A DNA stretch of 64,000 bases, taken from assembly GCA_023014365.1 (NCBI GenBank), contig JAEBUN010000006.1, forward strand, positions 1,054,001 through 1,118,000, read 5' to 3'. The notes beneath the pieces are model-generated. The model did no database searches. It was given only the letters and a program-made list of their open reading frames with translations, and was not told the DNA's origin. This DNA is from Lepiota brunneoincarnata (taxonomy: Eukaryota > Basidiomycota > Agaricomycetes > Agaricales > Agaricaceae). The first letter of the stretch is position 1. The number at the start of each line of letters is the position of its first letter. Below, piece by piece: positions 51,174 through 62,137 of this stretch. The position numbers and the translations under genes were made by a program.

Positions 51174-53103
51174 ATGCCCGACGGAATCAACTCAACAGCT
51201 CCTCAGACCTGCTAACCCCTGGAGCCAGAAACCAATCCATGACCAGAGACTCCTCAAGGTCATCTGCATTGGTGCTGGTGCTTCTGGCCTCCTACTCGCT
51301 TACAAACTGCAGAGGTCTTTCGAGAATTTCGAACTTACCCTCTACGACAAGAACGAAGATCTTGGAGGCACCTGGCTAGAGAACAAGTATCCCGGGTAGG
51401 TTTTCTTTTTCCTGAAGTGAATTCAGCGAGTTATTTGACCTGGTCACAGATGTGCTTGCGATATTGCAGCACACGTCTACACTTGGTCTTTCGAACCCAA
51501 CCCGAACTGGTCTGCTGTCTATGCCGGCGCCGACGAGATATACGACTACTTCAACCGGTTCAGCGAAAAGTACGGCCTCCGCAAATACTGTCAGTTCAAA
51601 AAGCTCGTCTCCCGTGCGGAGTGGAACAACGAGAAGGGGTACTGGGATATTGAAGTAACCGACCTCAATACTGGAAATATTATCCACGACTATTGCCACT
51701 TCTTCATCAACGGCTCAGGTGTCCTCAACAATTGGAAGTGGCCAGATATTCCCGGTATCAATACTTTCGAAGGAAAGATACTCCACACGGCGTGTTATGA
51801 CCGGAGTCTGGACCTCACCGACAAGCACGTCGCATTGCTTGGAACTGGGTGAGTCCATGCTGCAGCTTTTACGCTTACCTCCATACCGTAGATTCACATT
51901 ACAATAGTTCATCGGCTATCCAAGTATTACCCGCAATCCTCCCCAAGGTCAAAAAGGTTACTGCTTTTAACCGATCTACAACTTGGGTCTTCCCGACGCA
52001 AGGGTTCCAACAACGTTTCTACACCGACGAGGAAAAGAAGATATTTAATGAAAACCCCGAAAAGCTCACAGAACATCGGAGAGAGTTGGAAACAAACACG
52101 AACTCCCTGTTCCCTATGTTTCTCAAAGATTCCGAAGTTCCAAAACATGGCGAGGAAAGGCTTGACAGATGCAGTAAAAGCTGTCCTGGAGGGCTCTGGC
52201 CTCGAGGACAAAGTCATTCCCTCGTGGGGAGTCGGCTGTCGAAGAATAACGCCTGGAGTCGGCTACCTCGAAGCCCTGAGGTCAGAAAAGACGGAGGCAG
52301 TATTCAGTGGGGTGAAGGCAATCACTTCCGAAGGGATGTATCAGCGAAGAAGACAAGGAGTATCCTGTGGATGTCATCATATGTGCCACCGGATTTAATT
52401 GTTCCTACCTCCCGCGTTTTCCCATAATTGGCTCAGATGGTGTCCCACTCACCGAGGCATGGAAAGACGAACCGCTAAGCTATCTCGGATTTGCCGCTCC
52501 AGGCTACCCAAATTACTTCGTTTTCGTAGGACCAAACAGTCCTGTCGGCAATGGTCCCTGTCCTTATCGCAATGGGTACGGTGCTCTCCAGCAGCTGCCA
52601 GCGCAGAGAACTCGGAACTGACCAATTTTTCCTTCTCACACAACAGAAGCACAAGCAGATTACATGCTCAAAATGTTCAACCGCTGGCAGACAGGAAAAC
52701 ATCCACAGCATCTCACCCAAGATGGAAGCAACCCTCGACTTCGTGGCCCATAAAGACGAATTCATGAAACAGACAGTGTGGGAGTTGGAATGCAGGTCCT
52801 GGTACAAGAACGGCAGCATTAGCGGGCAAAGTTACCGCGCTCTGGCCAGGGAGCACCCTCCATTACTTGGAGATGATCGCGGAGCCGCGGTATGAGGATT
52901 GGAACTTGACCTATATCGGCAATAGGTTTGCCTATCTGGGAACTGGTTTTTCGCAGACCGAGTCTGACTTGACGTCGAACTGGGGGTATTACATGCGTCT
53001 TGAGGACGATTCACCATTCCTCGGGAGGGCGAAGCAGAGAAGGGTTGTAACAATGTCAGGGACTGTCGATAGAACAAATGCAGGCATCCGAACCAGTGTT
53101 TGA
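51174..53103 (+). CDS. Baeyer-Villiger-type flavin monooxygenase, copy 1
   Basis: Exons 51174-51395, 51450-51848, 51908-52575, 52647-53103. FAD motif CIGAGASGLLLAYKLQ, LGGTWLENKYPG|CACDI, EIYDYFNRFSEKYGLRKYCQ, the BVMO-type FEGKILHTACYDRSLD (FxGxxxHxxxY; usual final W is Y), second Rossmann motif LLGTGSSAIQVLP, ICATGFN. Single extra bases occur at about 51213 (AA), 52140 (CC), 52335 (GGG), 52557 (CCC), 52695 (GG) and 52827 (GGG). Removing them gives exon lengths 221, 399, 665 and 455, identical to copy 2, and a 579-residue protein. It should use FAD and NADPH to insert oxygen into ketones or sterol-like substrates; the substrate is unknown. Confidence 0.82.
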
Positions 53104-56100
53104 TGAGGCGCAGACACTGATATTGGGGCTATTGCGAGCACTCGCGAAGTATGTTTGGCCTGCTCCTGTTGATCCCTGATATTTGAGACATGTGTATTTT
53201 AGTCGAATAGGTAGACTACCTCTTTATGTCCCGCTCAAGTATCTGCTGTGCACCCGGCCAGATAGTAATTTACAATTCCTGCCGCTTAGATATTATTGAG
53301 GAGAAATCAACGCTAGGAAATGCTGGAGGCCGGAGGACAAAGAAGGCACAAAGGGAGACATTTTGCAGATGTCGGCGCGCAGCAGTTGCAAGAAAGGAAT
53401 TGAGTGTGTTCGTGAATTACTGACAATGACACAAAGGTTCATTTGTACTGTTGATGAACGTTGCGCAGTTGTGAGCTGTCACTGGAAGCACAGGTGGTCG
53501 GTCTTCAGCTCCAGAATGTCCTTTGATTGGAAATCGTTCTGAATTCAAGCAGCATTGATGAGCTGCTTTGTGAGTAATGGCACCAAGTTGGGCCGCCGGT
53601 ATCACTTCTTCACCTGTCCTTTCCCTGGCAAGTCCTTCCATTATCCCAACATGCCTAGTACGAAGCACTTCGCATAGTCATGTGGTGATGATCACGATCA
53701 GTGAACGTTTGACAAGCGATAAATCAAACAAGGGAAGGTTTTTTTAGCACTTCTAATTCTCAAGCCATGCAGGGACCTAAGCGTATCACCATGAAAACCT
53801 TGCCGCAGCCTTCCAGTTCCGAGATGACCAAGTGCGTTCTACACCTATTACTCGTATCAACCTCTGCTTATTGTATACTGGATTACACAGTACGCACAAG
53901 GGATATCTTCAAGCTGAATGAATCATCGCACCTTAGTGATGTACTCGTTTGCAGTCGGTCTCTTGACCCTGCTGGGGTGTGTCACAAGCAGCTGGATCGA
54001 CATTTGGTATCATGGTGAATGCATCGTTAAAACATGCGTCCGCGGTAGTCTCGCTCTTACGAGACGACCCTGACACGAAGGGGCCTTCATAAGCGGGTCC
54101 CAACCCCCTTCCAGCAGGGTGTTTCTTTGTGGAAACATCTGTAGCTGCAGCTAGATGTGTCATCGGTGCTGTAATGCACCTTATGGTAGTCGATGCAGGT
54201 GATCATACACTCGTCATGAAGAGAGAATGCCGAATGCTAAATGTCACTACTGAATTTCAGTCCTTATGATTGTCATCTGGTTTGCACGCCACAGAAGGTT
54301 CAAGTATAAAACGATGGGGCATGCCTAATCTAAGTGACAATGAAAAGTATCGTGTCATACAATTGTATATGATATGGACAGTATTTCTGCTGACATTTCT
54401 GGGGTTGTCGCCACACGTGCTATATTATACATCTGCGAGACGGGTAGTGTAGACAATATTAGAGGTGCTGTGAGTCAGCCCGATCTCACTGTGTCGCAGC
54501 CGATATTTTCTCGGGTTGAAAGGCACCCTGGGTACAATCAATACAGTATTGAGGAACCAAGGAGAAATGACACCGAGACATTCCTAAAACAGAAATTACA
54601 AGTCACGAGCAGACACGTGATAGCTGTAGCGTTGGTATTAAATATTTGTAATTTGTAAACTCGAAGCATCAAATAGCTAAAAATAGAATTAGAATGGGCA
54701 CCGACTCCTGCAACGGAGGTGCGGGATGAGTTGTTAAATGCTATGTGCAATTGGAGTGATGTACTGTACAAGTCCCGGGGTTCATGACCGGCACGAAGGA
54801 AGGACGTCGACAAGGATCAGGCGCAGGCCCACCCCAAGACCATCTGAGGTATGCCAATGGGCAAAGAACCTGTCCCCGTCATGTATTTCTCATTACCCAC
54901 GCGTCCGTTCGGAAAAATGAAAGCAACCCTGAACTTCATAGTCCACAAGCCGCTCCAACCGCAAAGAGTCACCCCATATAGGCAATAGGCTTGCCCAACT
55001 GAGCACTCGCCGCAAACTAGCACTTGATGAGGAACACAGGGTTTGGGCAACATCCTGCAGATTTTATAATCTAACCCAGGGCCCTTCCAGGCCGAGTTGT
55101 TCAACTGTTCTTAGCGTCTCCTCCAAGGCCGACTATCTCAGCTCCAATACTTCTGAAGGGTGCGCCGGGAACATACTACCTCAGGACCTCAGCGCCAGCA
55201 CCGCTTTTTCCGGACCCTTTTTCCTATTTCCCACACTCACAAATGGTCCTTCGCCTGTTCATCATATTCTCCAGCCTTCTCATCAATCTCGGCGCCCAGC
55301 ACATTGGTAGCCGCAAATGAATCCCTGACCGCCTGTAGTATGATGGCTCGGCTCTGTGGCCTGGAATATCGGCTTAAGAGAATATATAGAATTGTTGTTC
55401 ACCCCGTGGTAACCAGACATCTCATCAGAGGACTGGACTTCCGAGGTACAAGCACGTTAATCGGTAAAACTTATGGGATTGAACGATCTCTCCAACATCG
55501 ATTGTTTTATCGTTGAGCCACTGCGGTAAGTATTACGCAGAGGCGATAGGAAACCCCTGCTTAAGGTGATGGTACACACATCTAATTCATGTTGTCCGTG
55601 GGATGCACCCACGCAATTTCTCCCAGGCTTCAGTTAAAACACTTTCTCCCGACTCCACGCTCCCTGTACCATTTGAGCACCCTCTTCCGCCAAATGGAGT
55701 GTCATAACACCATTCCAGGTGTCAGATCAGGTTACTCGTGAGTTCTGAGTCATATTTGGAGATGGAATCAGCATTGAAACGAAGGTGTTCCACCAAAGGT
55801 AGAATTGACGATGAAGTTTTTTCCGCGCTGAAGGCGATGCTTGAGGAGTGAGCCAAAGACTTTACCGAAGATGTCAAGTTCATCTCACCTGTGATCAAGT
55901 TGACTTGAGTTCTTGAACCCTCGAAGAAGACTTGCAAACAACGACATCGCGCGTAACCCTGTTACCCGTGTGCGTTTTTGCGCTTGATGTGGGCCAGATA
56001 AATCTCACATCATTCGTTTAGGTGTCTCCCCCAAGTAACTGATGGCTATGCAAGTCCGACTTCGAATTTGATCTGCTGGGAAGAACGTTAATCGCATGTT

Positions 56101-56677
56101 TTTTTCGAATCTCAATCGGCAGGGACGTAGACGTGGCACTTAGGAGCCATATACCCTCCTTGTATCTGAACTCTAATGGAAAATCAGCTCCTGCGGCCTG
56201 TCACTATGGCATGCAGGACGTGTGCATTGTGCCAGCTTACCCCCAACAACCTCAGCAACCCTGTTGCGTAGCTTCCGTGGCAGGCACTGTAATGATACAC
56301 AAGCTGAACTTGTTGGAAAGAACAATTAGCCAGTGCAAGTGGAACTTTATACTTATCCATCCTCTAGTATCCCACACAGCCGCTTTACCCCCTTAACATA
56401 TTTCTATGGCAGCCGTAATTTTCCGGAGTTACCAGTAGTGACAGCGCTCCCCACCAAGATGAAGATGTACTTCCTGGAAACGGCATCCCACCGCGCTCCA
56501 AATCAATTCACTTCTGTTAAACCAATCTAGGAAAGCTTGTCCTCGATATTTTCGGTATCGTGTACTTCTATGCATTGGGAAATAATCAGTGATGGGCCCG
56601 CTCAAGAGGACTATATAATAAGAGTCCTCATACCTACCACCTAACAATAGTTGAAACCTCGCTCCGAACGACTCACA
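53104..56677. other. interval between the two monooxygenases
   Basis: 3.6 kb without a supported gene. A short signal-like peptide (MVLRLFIIFSSLLINLGAQ) opens at 55242 but stops after ~25 codons and no exon convincingly continues it. Nothing similar to the monooxygenases remains, so if they arose by tandem duplication this DNA came later. Confidence 0.45.
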
Positions 56678-58603
56678 ATGCCCGATGGAAACCCCTCAGC
56701 GGCCTCTCAGGCCTCCAGTCCCTGGTCCCAGAGACCAATCCATGATCAAAGACCCCTGAAGGTCATATGCGCTGGAGCTGGGGCTTCTGGCCTCCTGCTC
56801 GCTTACAAGCTACAACGATCTTTCGAAAATTTCGAACTTACCCTCTACGAAAAGAACGGCGACCTTGGAGGCACCTGGCTCGAGAACAAGTACCCCGGGT
56901 GAGTATTATTTTTTATAATTATTTTGCCGGAAGTGGAATGTATTTGACCCTGGCTATAGATGTGCTTGTGACATCGCAGCACACGCCTACACTTGGTCTT
57001 TCGAACCCAACCCGAACTGGTCTGCTGTCTATGCCGGCACCGACGAGATATACGACTACTTCAACCGGTTCAGCGAAAAGTATGGCCTCCGCAAATACTG
57101 CCAGTTCAAAAAGCTCATCTGCCGAGCGGAGTGGAACAACGAAAAAGGCCAATGGAACGTCGAAGTTGCTGATCTCGATACCGGAAACATTATCCACGAC
57201 TATTGTTCACTTCTTCGTCAATGCTGGTGGTGTCCTCAACAACTGGAAGTGGCCAGATGTTCCTGGGCTCCATACCTTCGAGGGAAAATTGGTCCATACC
57301 GCCCGCTATGACCGGAGCCTGGATCTAGCTGATAAGCGTGTAGCGCTGCTTGGAACAGGGTATGTGCTTACCCCCGCTTTATGCTTAAGTTTGAGTTATT
57401 AAACTAACATCACCCCTAGTTCGTCAGCGCTCCAGGTATTACCTGCAATTCTTCCCAAGGTCAAGAGGGTTATCTCCTTTAACCGATCCCCAACTTGGGT
57501 CTTCCCCACGCAAGGGTTCCAACAACGTTTCTACACCGACGAGGAGAAAAAGATGTTCAACGAACATCCCGAAAAGCTCGCAGAGCACCGGAAGGAGTTG
57601 GAAACAAACACACACTCGCTGTTTCCCCTTTTCATAAAAGACTCCGAAGCTCAGACGATGGCAACGAAAGGCTTGGATGGTGCCGTGAGAACCGTCTTGA
57701 GTGGGTCTGGTCTTGAGAATGGAGTCATTCCCTCGTGGGGAGTCGGCTGTCGAAGAATAACGCCTGGAGTCGGCTACCTCGAAGCCCTGAAGTCGGAAAA
57801 GACGGAAGTAGTCTTTAGCGGAGTGAAGGCAATCACTCCAAAGGGATGCATCAGTGAAGAAGACAAGGAGTATCCTGTTGATGTCATCATCTGCGCCACT
57901 GGGTTTAATACCTCCTACCTCCCCCGTTTCCCCATAATCGGCTCAAACTGGAGTCTCCCTCGCCGAGGCATGGAAGGACGAGCCCCTCAGCTATCTTGGA
58001 TTTGCCGCTCCCGGTTATCCAAATTACTTTATGTTCATCGGGCCTAATAGCCCCATCGGCAATGGGCCGGTGTTGATCGGGATGGGTACAACATTTTCCA
58101 TCTGCCTGTACAGAGAGCGCGGGGCTAATTTATTTTTCCTCGCACCAGAGGCGCAAGCCGATTATATGCTTAACATGTTCAACCGGTGGCAAACAGAAAA
58201 TATTCACAGCATCTCACCCAAGATGGAAGCAACCCTCGACTTCATGGCCCACAAAGATGAATTCATGAAAAGGACAGTGTGGGAATCGGAATGCAGGTCC
58301 TGGTACAAGAGCGGCAGTATCAGCGGCAAAGTCACAGCACTGTGGCCGGGGAGCACCCTTCACTACCTGGAGACAATCGCAGATCCACGTTATGAGGACT
58401 GGAATTTTACTTACATCGGCAACAGGTTCGCGTATCTGGGAAGTGGATTCTCGCAAACCGAGAGTGATCCGACGTCGGATTGGGCGCACTACATGCGCGC
58501 TGAGGATGATTCACCATTCCTCGGGAGGATGAAGCAGAGGAGAGTTGTGACCAAGTCTGGGTCTGTTCGTAAGGAGGGGATGGATGGTGCATTCCAGCTG
58601 TAA
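56678..58603 (+). CDS. Baeyer-Villiger-type flavin monooxygenase, copy 2
   Basis: Exons 56678-56898, 56960-57359, 57420-58085, 58149-58603 (introns 61, 60, 63 bp at the same positions as copy 1). Motifs CAGAGASGLLLAYKLQ, LGGTWLENKYPG|CACDI, FEGKLVHTARYDRSLD, LLGTGSSALQVLP, GVGCRRITPGVGYLEALKSE, IICATGFN. Two extra bases are needed: T at about 57206 (IIHDYCHFF) and T at about 57950 (before GVSLAEAW); corrected exon lengths equal those of copy 1 and the protein is 579 residues. Full-length FAD/NADPH enzyme of the class B group. ATG at 56678 was chosen because copy 1 begins at the same residue (MPDG). Confidence 0.85.
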
Positions 58604-60269
58604 CGGACAAATGATGATTTGGCGACTGGGTGAACCTTGTTCTTGTTGTTCTCGTTCTAGCTAATTTGGTATGTTTAATTTATCATTTAAATAATCTATA
58701 ATTGTATTGCGTATTCAGAAATGTAGTCTAGTAGACTTTTTTCCGGATGTCGCCACTCCATTAACTAGTGGTTTTGTGGAACAATAGCTTGGAGATCACG
58801 CACCAGAGATACATACTACACGCTTTGGTTCTCGGGTCTCTTGGGCTCTGGTTCCGGAGCTGCAATATTTCCGTCGACTAAGCATCGTGGAGTCACCATG
58901 GTCCATTCTCTCCTGGCCTTTCGTATCGGGAAGTTTAGAATAATAATTCCTAGCCATGATAAACGAGAACCAAACGTATTTTAGTCGCCGCCCGGCCTTC
59001 CCTAGCATCATTTGTCTGTCGATCGTACAATGTCTGATTCGTTGGTAATTCCAAAACGTGTACCGTGCACCCTGGCGCATGAAGGAAAGAAGTAAGGCTT
59101 GAATGGTAGGAACACTGATCAGTTCAAGTAAGGCACTCCCCCATCCGACTCACGTGAATGTCACTGTGTCGAGCTAGCAAGCTCATGTCGAGCTTTCCAT
59201 GACATATCCCGTTTAGGGATTCTTTTGTTTGTACATTGTTTGCGACCCCCGGGCGTGTTTTCGCCCGTTTATGGACATCCGTCGGTAGTGTATATACCTA
59301 CCATGCCGTTAGACACCTCAGTACTCGCGTTACGAGCTACTGAGGTGAGTAGAGTTTTCTTATGTTTTTCCCGCTTATGATACATTATGCCTATGTTAGA
59401 CTTAGATATTCTACATACTGACCAAGGTATTTCTCTTCTTCAGTAGCGGCAGAACTCGAATGTATTGTAATGGATGTAGGATACAGTGGTATACGAGTAC
59501 ACTATCCAGAACCCACAAGTACAGCGCAAAATGGGACATTACACGAGGAAAGAGGAAAAAATAATGAGGATTTTAAAGTTGAGCTCGGAACGATATCGCA
59601 GGGCGTATCACGTCGTATCCGCCATGATCCGCCGAGCAGCATTAGGAATTAATATTAGACGAAAGGGTCATAACCGTGGGTATGGATATACCGGGAGGGT
59701 GAGGAGATATGGATATGATGAATGCGCATTCAGCGACGCCTGATGGGGACATCTTGAGTATGGCCAGACCCGGTAAGAACATGATGCAAAGGAAGGTGTT
59801 TCTTGGGGCCGCCTCTGGGTTGGAGTTGGATATCCGGTTAAAGTTAAGAGATCAAGCAAATTTGAACCTGACTCTCAGCCTTCAGACTCCTGACTCCAAA
59901 GTCAGGCCCTGTCCCATCCACAGCCCACAGGTCCGAAATTAAGGCTTGATGAGTCCAATAATTCCCCACCCCCACGGTGACCCAGCAACTTGGTAACCCC
60001 AGACGTGCCATGCAATCATCCTGCCCGTGGGGAGGACCCCAAATGAACTTCCAAGTCCAATCCCAGCTGTGCCTTTTGCTGGTATTGGTAGTATTAAGGG
60101 GTTCCGGGACCAGATGATCGGCCAATGATGCGCCATCTCTTGATATTCGCGAATTTCCAATAAGCCAGCTGACGTTAGAAAGAAGAGTCTGGTCTGCATC
60201 ACCAAGTCCCCTCCCATCTCCCTCCTTTCCCTTCACCTTCTCCTCTCACATCATAAGTGGATCCAACGG
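58604..60269. other. intergenic region
   Basis: 1.67 kb. Only short reading frames. Contains TATATACC at about 59290 followed by a strong hairpin (59315-59346). Confidence 0.45.
59315..59346. ncRNA. candidate hairpin RNA or LTR relic
   Basis: ACCTCAGTA CTCG ... CGAG C TACTGAGGT: a 9-bp stem, one bulged C, a 4-bp stem and a 5-base loop, all perfect. It lies about 25 bases after GTATATACC and is followed by GAGTAGAG. It could be the start of a small transcript or part of a decayed LTR; no family match. Confidence 0.3.
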
Positions 60270-61366
60270 CTAATAAAGCCTCTCCTCGATCATGTCGCTC
60301 TTCACAAGCCTCCTCCGCCCCTCGTTCCACTTCCTCAAATACTCCCTCGCTCTCATCTCGAACAACTCGCATCCATCAAACAAATCCTGCGGTAGTTTAT
60401 CCTTCTTCTGATCCCAAGGCTTCACGTCAATGCTCTCGCACCGGTCTAAGCACACCAAGATCATCCCAAAGCTATATGCGTCCGCTAACAAAGGGTCCTG
60501 ACACTCCCCCCTCAAAATCTCCGGAGCCGAAAACGGCCTCGTACCAGGATGAATCTGCTCCACCTTGACCGAAGGTAATCTCGGCGCAGCATTGTTGGTC
60601 GTGGGCTTCCTTTGCAAATAGGTGAAAGGATCCACGGGTTCATCATGCGGGGACTTGAACGTCGAATCCGCCGAGACGGACCGCCCGAAATCAAGAAGCT
60701 TGACTGTATCCGTACCCGTTCGTCACCTGGACATTCAGCAACGATAAATCGCCGTGACTAAGCCGGTACGAGTGCAGATGAGTGAGACCATCGAGGAGCT
60801 GGTTGTGATAATCGATCTTCTTTGCTCGGGACAGCGGGGGGCGGGCGAATGACGGCATCATACAACGTCCGCCCGTCAATATACTCCAGCACCATGCCCA
60901 CGTTCTCCAGTGCACCCAAAAACGCGCAGATATTCCGATGGCGCGGCAGAGTCGTGTAGACTCTCAGCTCCGCGAGGAACTGCACGGTCACATCCGACGC
61001 ATTTGAATGCATATCGCCGTTGATCTCGAGTTGTATGACATCGGGTTTCTTAACAATACATTTAAATAGCTCCGAGGCGGATCCGTGCGCGATAGGGGTG
61101 AGACTGGCGGTTGAGTTGAGTGGGGCAGAATACGCTGTGGGTGTGGGGAAGGAGAAGATGGCGGTTGGGTGGCGCGGAGGGTTGTAGATAGGCGATGGGG
61201 GTGGTGATTCGGCCAGTTGGTGATCGGTGTGGTGGACGTTGTCTATGCCATGCTTGTAGTCGTATACCGGCTCTACTGCCGTGTCTTCGGAGGAGGAAAA
61301 AGGGTTGATGGCCGATTTGCTCGCTAGCTCCTCTTCTTCGTCCATCTCCACTGCACCGACACGCAT
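60270..61366 (-). CDS. divergent protein kinase
   Basis: One exon; 364 residues after removing two extra bases (a CCCCCC run at about 60843 and GGG at about 60718). Acidic, proline-rich N-terminus (MDEEEELASKS), then KCIVKKPDVIQLEI, HRNICAFLGALENVGMVLEY, DGRTLYDAVIRPP, GLTHLHSYRLSHGDLSLLNV (HRD as HGD; Asp and Asn kept), VKLLDFGRS, RPFSAPEILRGE, ADAYSFGMILVCLDRCESI. DFG is intact, so it may be active. The lysine of the N-lobe is uncertain. ATG at 61366 or 61345 could start translation. It resembles small fungal kinases with no known substrate, different from the K1-K4 group. Confidence 0.72.
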
Positions 61367-62137
61367 GAGTATGTCAAATTTCAAGAAAGACGTAAAAGCA
61401 CGCACCCATCCACCAGTTCTTCTTGGAAGTGAGGGTGACTCTCTTGACGTGCATGGCTTTTGGCCGGGGCGGGGGATGGGCGACGGTGGGGGGTTTCTGA
61501 TCACCCGAGGAGGGGAGAGCGATGGTGTAGGGGGGACGGGGATTCTGCATGGGGAGGTCGAGGAAGGAAAAACGGAGACGCACGTTGGCTTGGCACCTGA
61601 ATAGGGGATATTCACTTATCAGCTCCGCCCCTACAGCCGCCTACGTGTTCTCACCCCCACAACCTCCGCCCACAGTCACTTGCAATTCTCAGATTATAAC
61701 CAACACCAGCTATGTTCTTCATCAAAGCCAAAATTCATCTCCTAGTAATTATCTACATCACTACTAACACTGGCATATTTAATAACGAGCGACATCCGTG
61801 GGTAAGGAGCGAGGTGTATGTGTTATGTCTACCAGTACGAGTATACGCACGAGTACCACAGTCGTAAGCTAGGGAGTATCCATATTACACCATCAATAAT
61901 GGTTCCCCTTGAATATAGTCAGTCGGTCCGTTGATGCAAGTCAAATCCATGATAAAAAGAATTAATATGTTACGGCGTCGAAGAGTGGAAAGGTCGCAAA
62001 CGAGCAACCTAGGAACTGCAAAAATTGCCAAAGGAGGATAAAGGTCGAAACAATGGTATCGTCAAAACAAGTCGTAAGAAAGAAAAAAAAAGTTCAATGT
62101 GACACAGTCCAAACCAGATGAAGAACTCAGCGGAGGG
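61367..62137. other. 5' flank of kinase and 3' flank of glyoxal oxidase
   Basis: 770 bp. No gene; a proline-rich frame continues upstream of the kinase start to 61615 but without family sequence. Confidence 0.4.

Noticed and set aside
53760..54020. short plus-strand frame starting MQGPKRITMK
   Set aside because: Under 90 codons, no motif, no splice extension; treated as chance.
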